A DNA stretch of 43,901 nt, from assembly GCA_029098165.1 (NCBI GenBank), contig JAQXNU010000195.1:1-43901 (forward strand), in the 5' to 3' direction. Source of the stretch: Clostridiales bacterium. Its GTDB lineage: Bacteria > Bacillota > Clostridia > Lachnospirales > Lachnospiraceae. Of this stretch, positions 43,469-43,901 are shown one piece after another. A program made the translations under genes and the position numbers. Below the pieces are notes generated by a model. That model was not told the origin of the DNA and searched no databases. It saw only the letters and a program-made list of their open reading frames with translations. Positions within the stretch are counted from its first letter, which is position 1; each line of letters starts with the position of its first letter.

Positions 43469-43726
43469 ATGCAAACTAGAGTGGCAGTGATTGGAATCAT
43501 TGTTAAAAATGAAGGTTCTACAGAACTTTTGAATAAAATTTTACATGAGTATGGAAACTACATAATCGGACGCATGGGAATCCCATATAAAACAAAAGGA
43601 ATCAATATCATCAGCGTTGCAATCGATGCTCCTCAAGACATTATTAGTGCTCTTTCTGGTAAAATTGGAAAGCTTGACGGTATCTCTACAAAAACTGCAT
43701 ATTCCGATGTCATAACCCAATCATGA
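43469..43726 (+). CDS. TM1266-family putative iron-only hydrogenase system regulator
   Basis: An 85-residue ACT/NikR-C-like small protein. MQTRVAVIGIIVKNEGSTELLNKIL, then IIGRMGIPYK, ISVAIDAP and GKLDGISTKTAYS match the TM1266 family, which usually accompanies the [FeFe]-hydrogenase maturation genes hydE, hydF and hydG. The exact role is unproven. None of these maturation genes is visible in the window. The gene is monocistronic, with a terminator right after it. The next gene is convergent. Confidence 0.88.
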   Translation: MQTRVAVIGIIVKNEGSTELLNKILHEYGNYIIGRMGIPYKTKGINIISVAIDAPQDIISALSGKIGKLDGISTKTAYSDVITQS

Positions 43727-43735
43727 TATAAAAAA

Positions 43736-43758
43736 GGGGCTGTTTCAGCCCCTTTTTT
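43736..43758. terminator. Terminator after the TM1266-family gene
   Basis: GGGGCTG / CAGCCCC with a TTT loop, followed by TTTTTT on the plus strand and preceded by an A-run, so it probably works in both directions for the two convergent genes. Confidence 0.9.
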
Positions 43759-43763
43759 ATATC

Positions 43764-43901
43764 TTAGAATTTACGGAAACGCTCGTAACGTTCAGTTACG
43801 ATTTCATCTTCTTTCCCTCGATATCGTTGTATAAAGTCTAGAATTCCTATCTTCAACTTTTCTGCAACATCTTCCATATTACCTGCAGTTAGAAGATTTT
43901 C
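43764..43901 (-). CDS. C-terminal fragment of an unidentified protein
   Basis: The last 45 codons of a minus-strand gene that continues past the window end. The residues form a charged, apparently helical tail (AGNMEDVAEKLKIGILDFIQ, then RYRGKEDEIVTERYERFRKF). The open frame, the shared terminator and codon usage like the neighbours suggest a real gene. I cannot assign a family; the expected context (hydrogenase maturation) gives no match to HydE, HydF or HydG C-termini that I know. Confidence 0.55.
   Translation of the reverse strand, partial: ENLLTAGNMEDVAEKLKIGILDFIQRYRGKEDEIVTERYERFRKF

Noticed and set aside
1..43901. CRISPR array, rRNA or tRNA genes
   Set aside because: I found no regularly spaced direct repeats and no sequence with the T-loop and acceptor features of a tRNA or conserved rRNA segments.

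Overview
The window looks like chromosomal DNA of a spore-forming, anaerobic, low-GC Clostridia, most likely Lachnospiraceae. Evidence: AT-rich DNA with GGAGG ribosome binding sites and TTGACA/TATAAT-type promoters; an oxygen-independent class III ribonucleotide reductase; a TM1266-type hydrogenase regulator; a Csp-like subtilisin and a SpoIID-like wall protein of the kinds found in spore formers; and a clostridial rel-MBL-hemZ-hisS-aspS gene order. I see no rRNA, tRNA, CRISPR array, prophage or transposase gene. Species assignment is not possible by eye.

Layout. 1-3.4 kb: the end of a GGDEF gene (+) faces a cobalamin-riboswitch-controlled btuF-btuC-btuD importer operon (-). 3.5-5.4 kb: a small membrane protein and a REC-HPt phosphorelay protein. 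5.6-8 kb: upp (+), galM (-) and a cold-shock gene (-), interleaved with long foldback elements. 8.1-16.6 kb: one long minus-strand operon, rel, MBL hydrolase, hemZ, HD-GYP, hisS, aspS, DUF1294, combining (p)ppGpp synthesis, probable c-di-GMP breakdown, haem biosynthesis and tRNA charging. 16.8-20.8 kb: apt, then a two-gene unit encoding a pyruvyl-transferase-like/ferredoxin/FrhB fusion and an Ig-like/DUF6273 protein. 21-25.5 kb: carAB. 25.7-29.2 kb: a SpoIID-like wall protein (+), a polysaccharide deacetylase and ilvE. 29.4-31.8 kb: nrdD with a fused redoxin and upstream NrdR boxes. 32-36.4 kb: a 7TM/degenerate-GGDEF protein, a TPR lipoprotein and hflX. 36.6-40.3 kb: a degenerate alpha/beta hydrolase, then trkA-trkH potassium uptake (+). 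40.4-43.9 kb: a small gene remnant, the Csp-like subtilisin, an AraC/GyrI regulator, the TM1266 regulator and the end of an unidentified gene.

The most unusual structure is a family of three foldback elements of about 155 bp (166-318, 6246-6405, 7514-7666). All share a 39-nt central core in the same orientation. Their arms differ in sequence, yet within each copy the two arms remain complementary. A fourth, core-less hairpin (36504-36555) carries only the outer foot. This pattern of covarying arms around a constant loop suggests a conserved structured RNA or DNA element, or a dispersed REPIN/MITE-like family. I do not recognise it.

Other points worth checking: the FrhB fusion whose pyruvyl-transferase half has lost its usual DSFHGT motif, with an inverted repeat across its promoter; a structured leader before ilvE; the NrdD-redoxin fusion without an adjacent nrdG; an alpha/beta-hydrolase-like protein lacking its nucleophile; and a probable DUF2809 gene fragment merged with a terminator.
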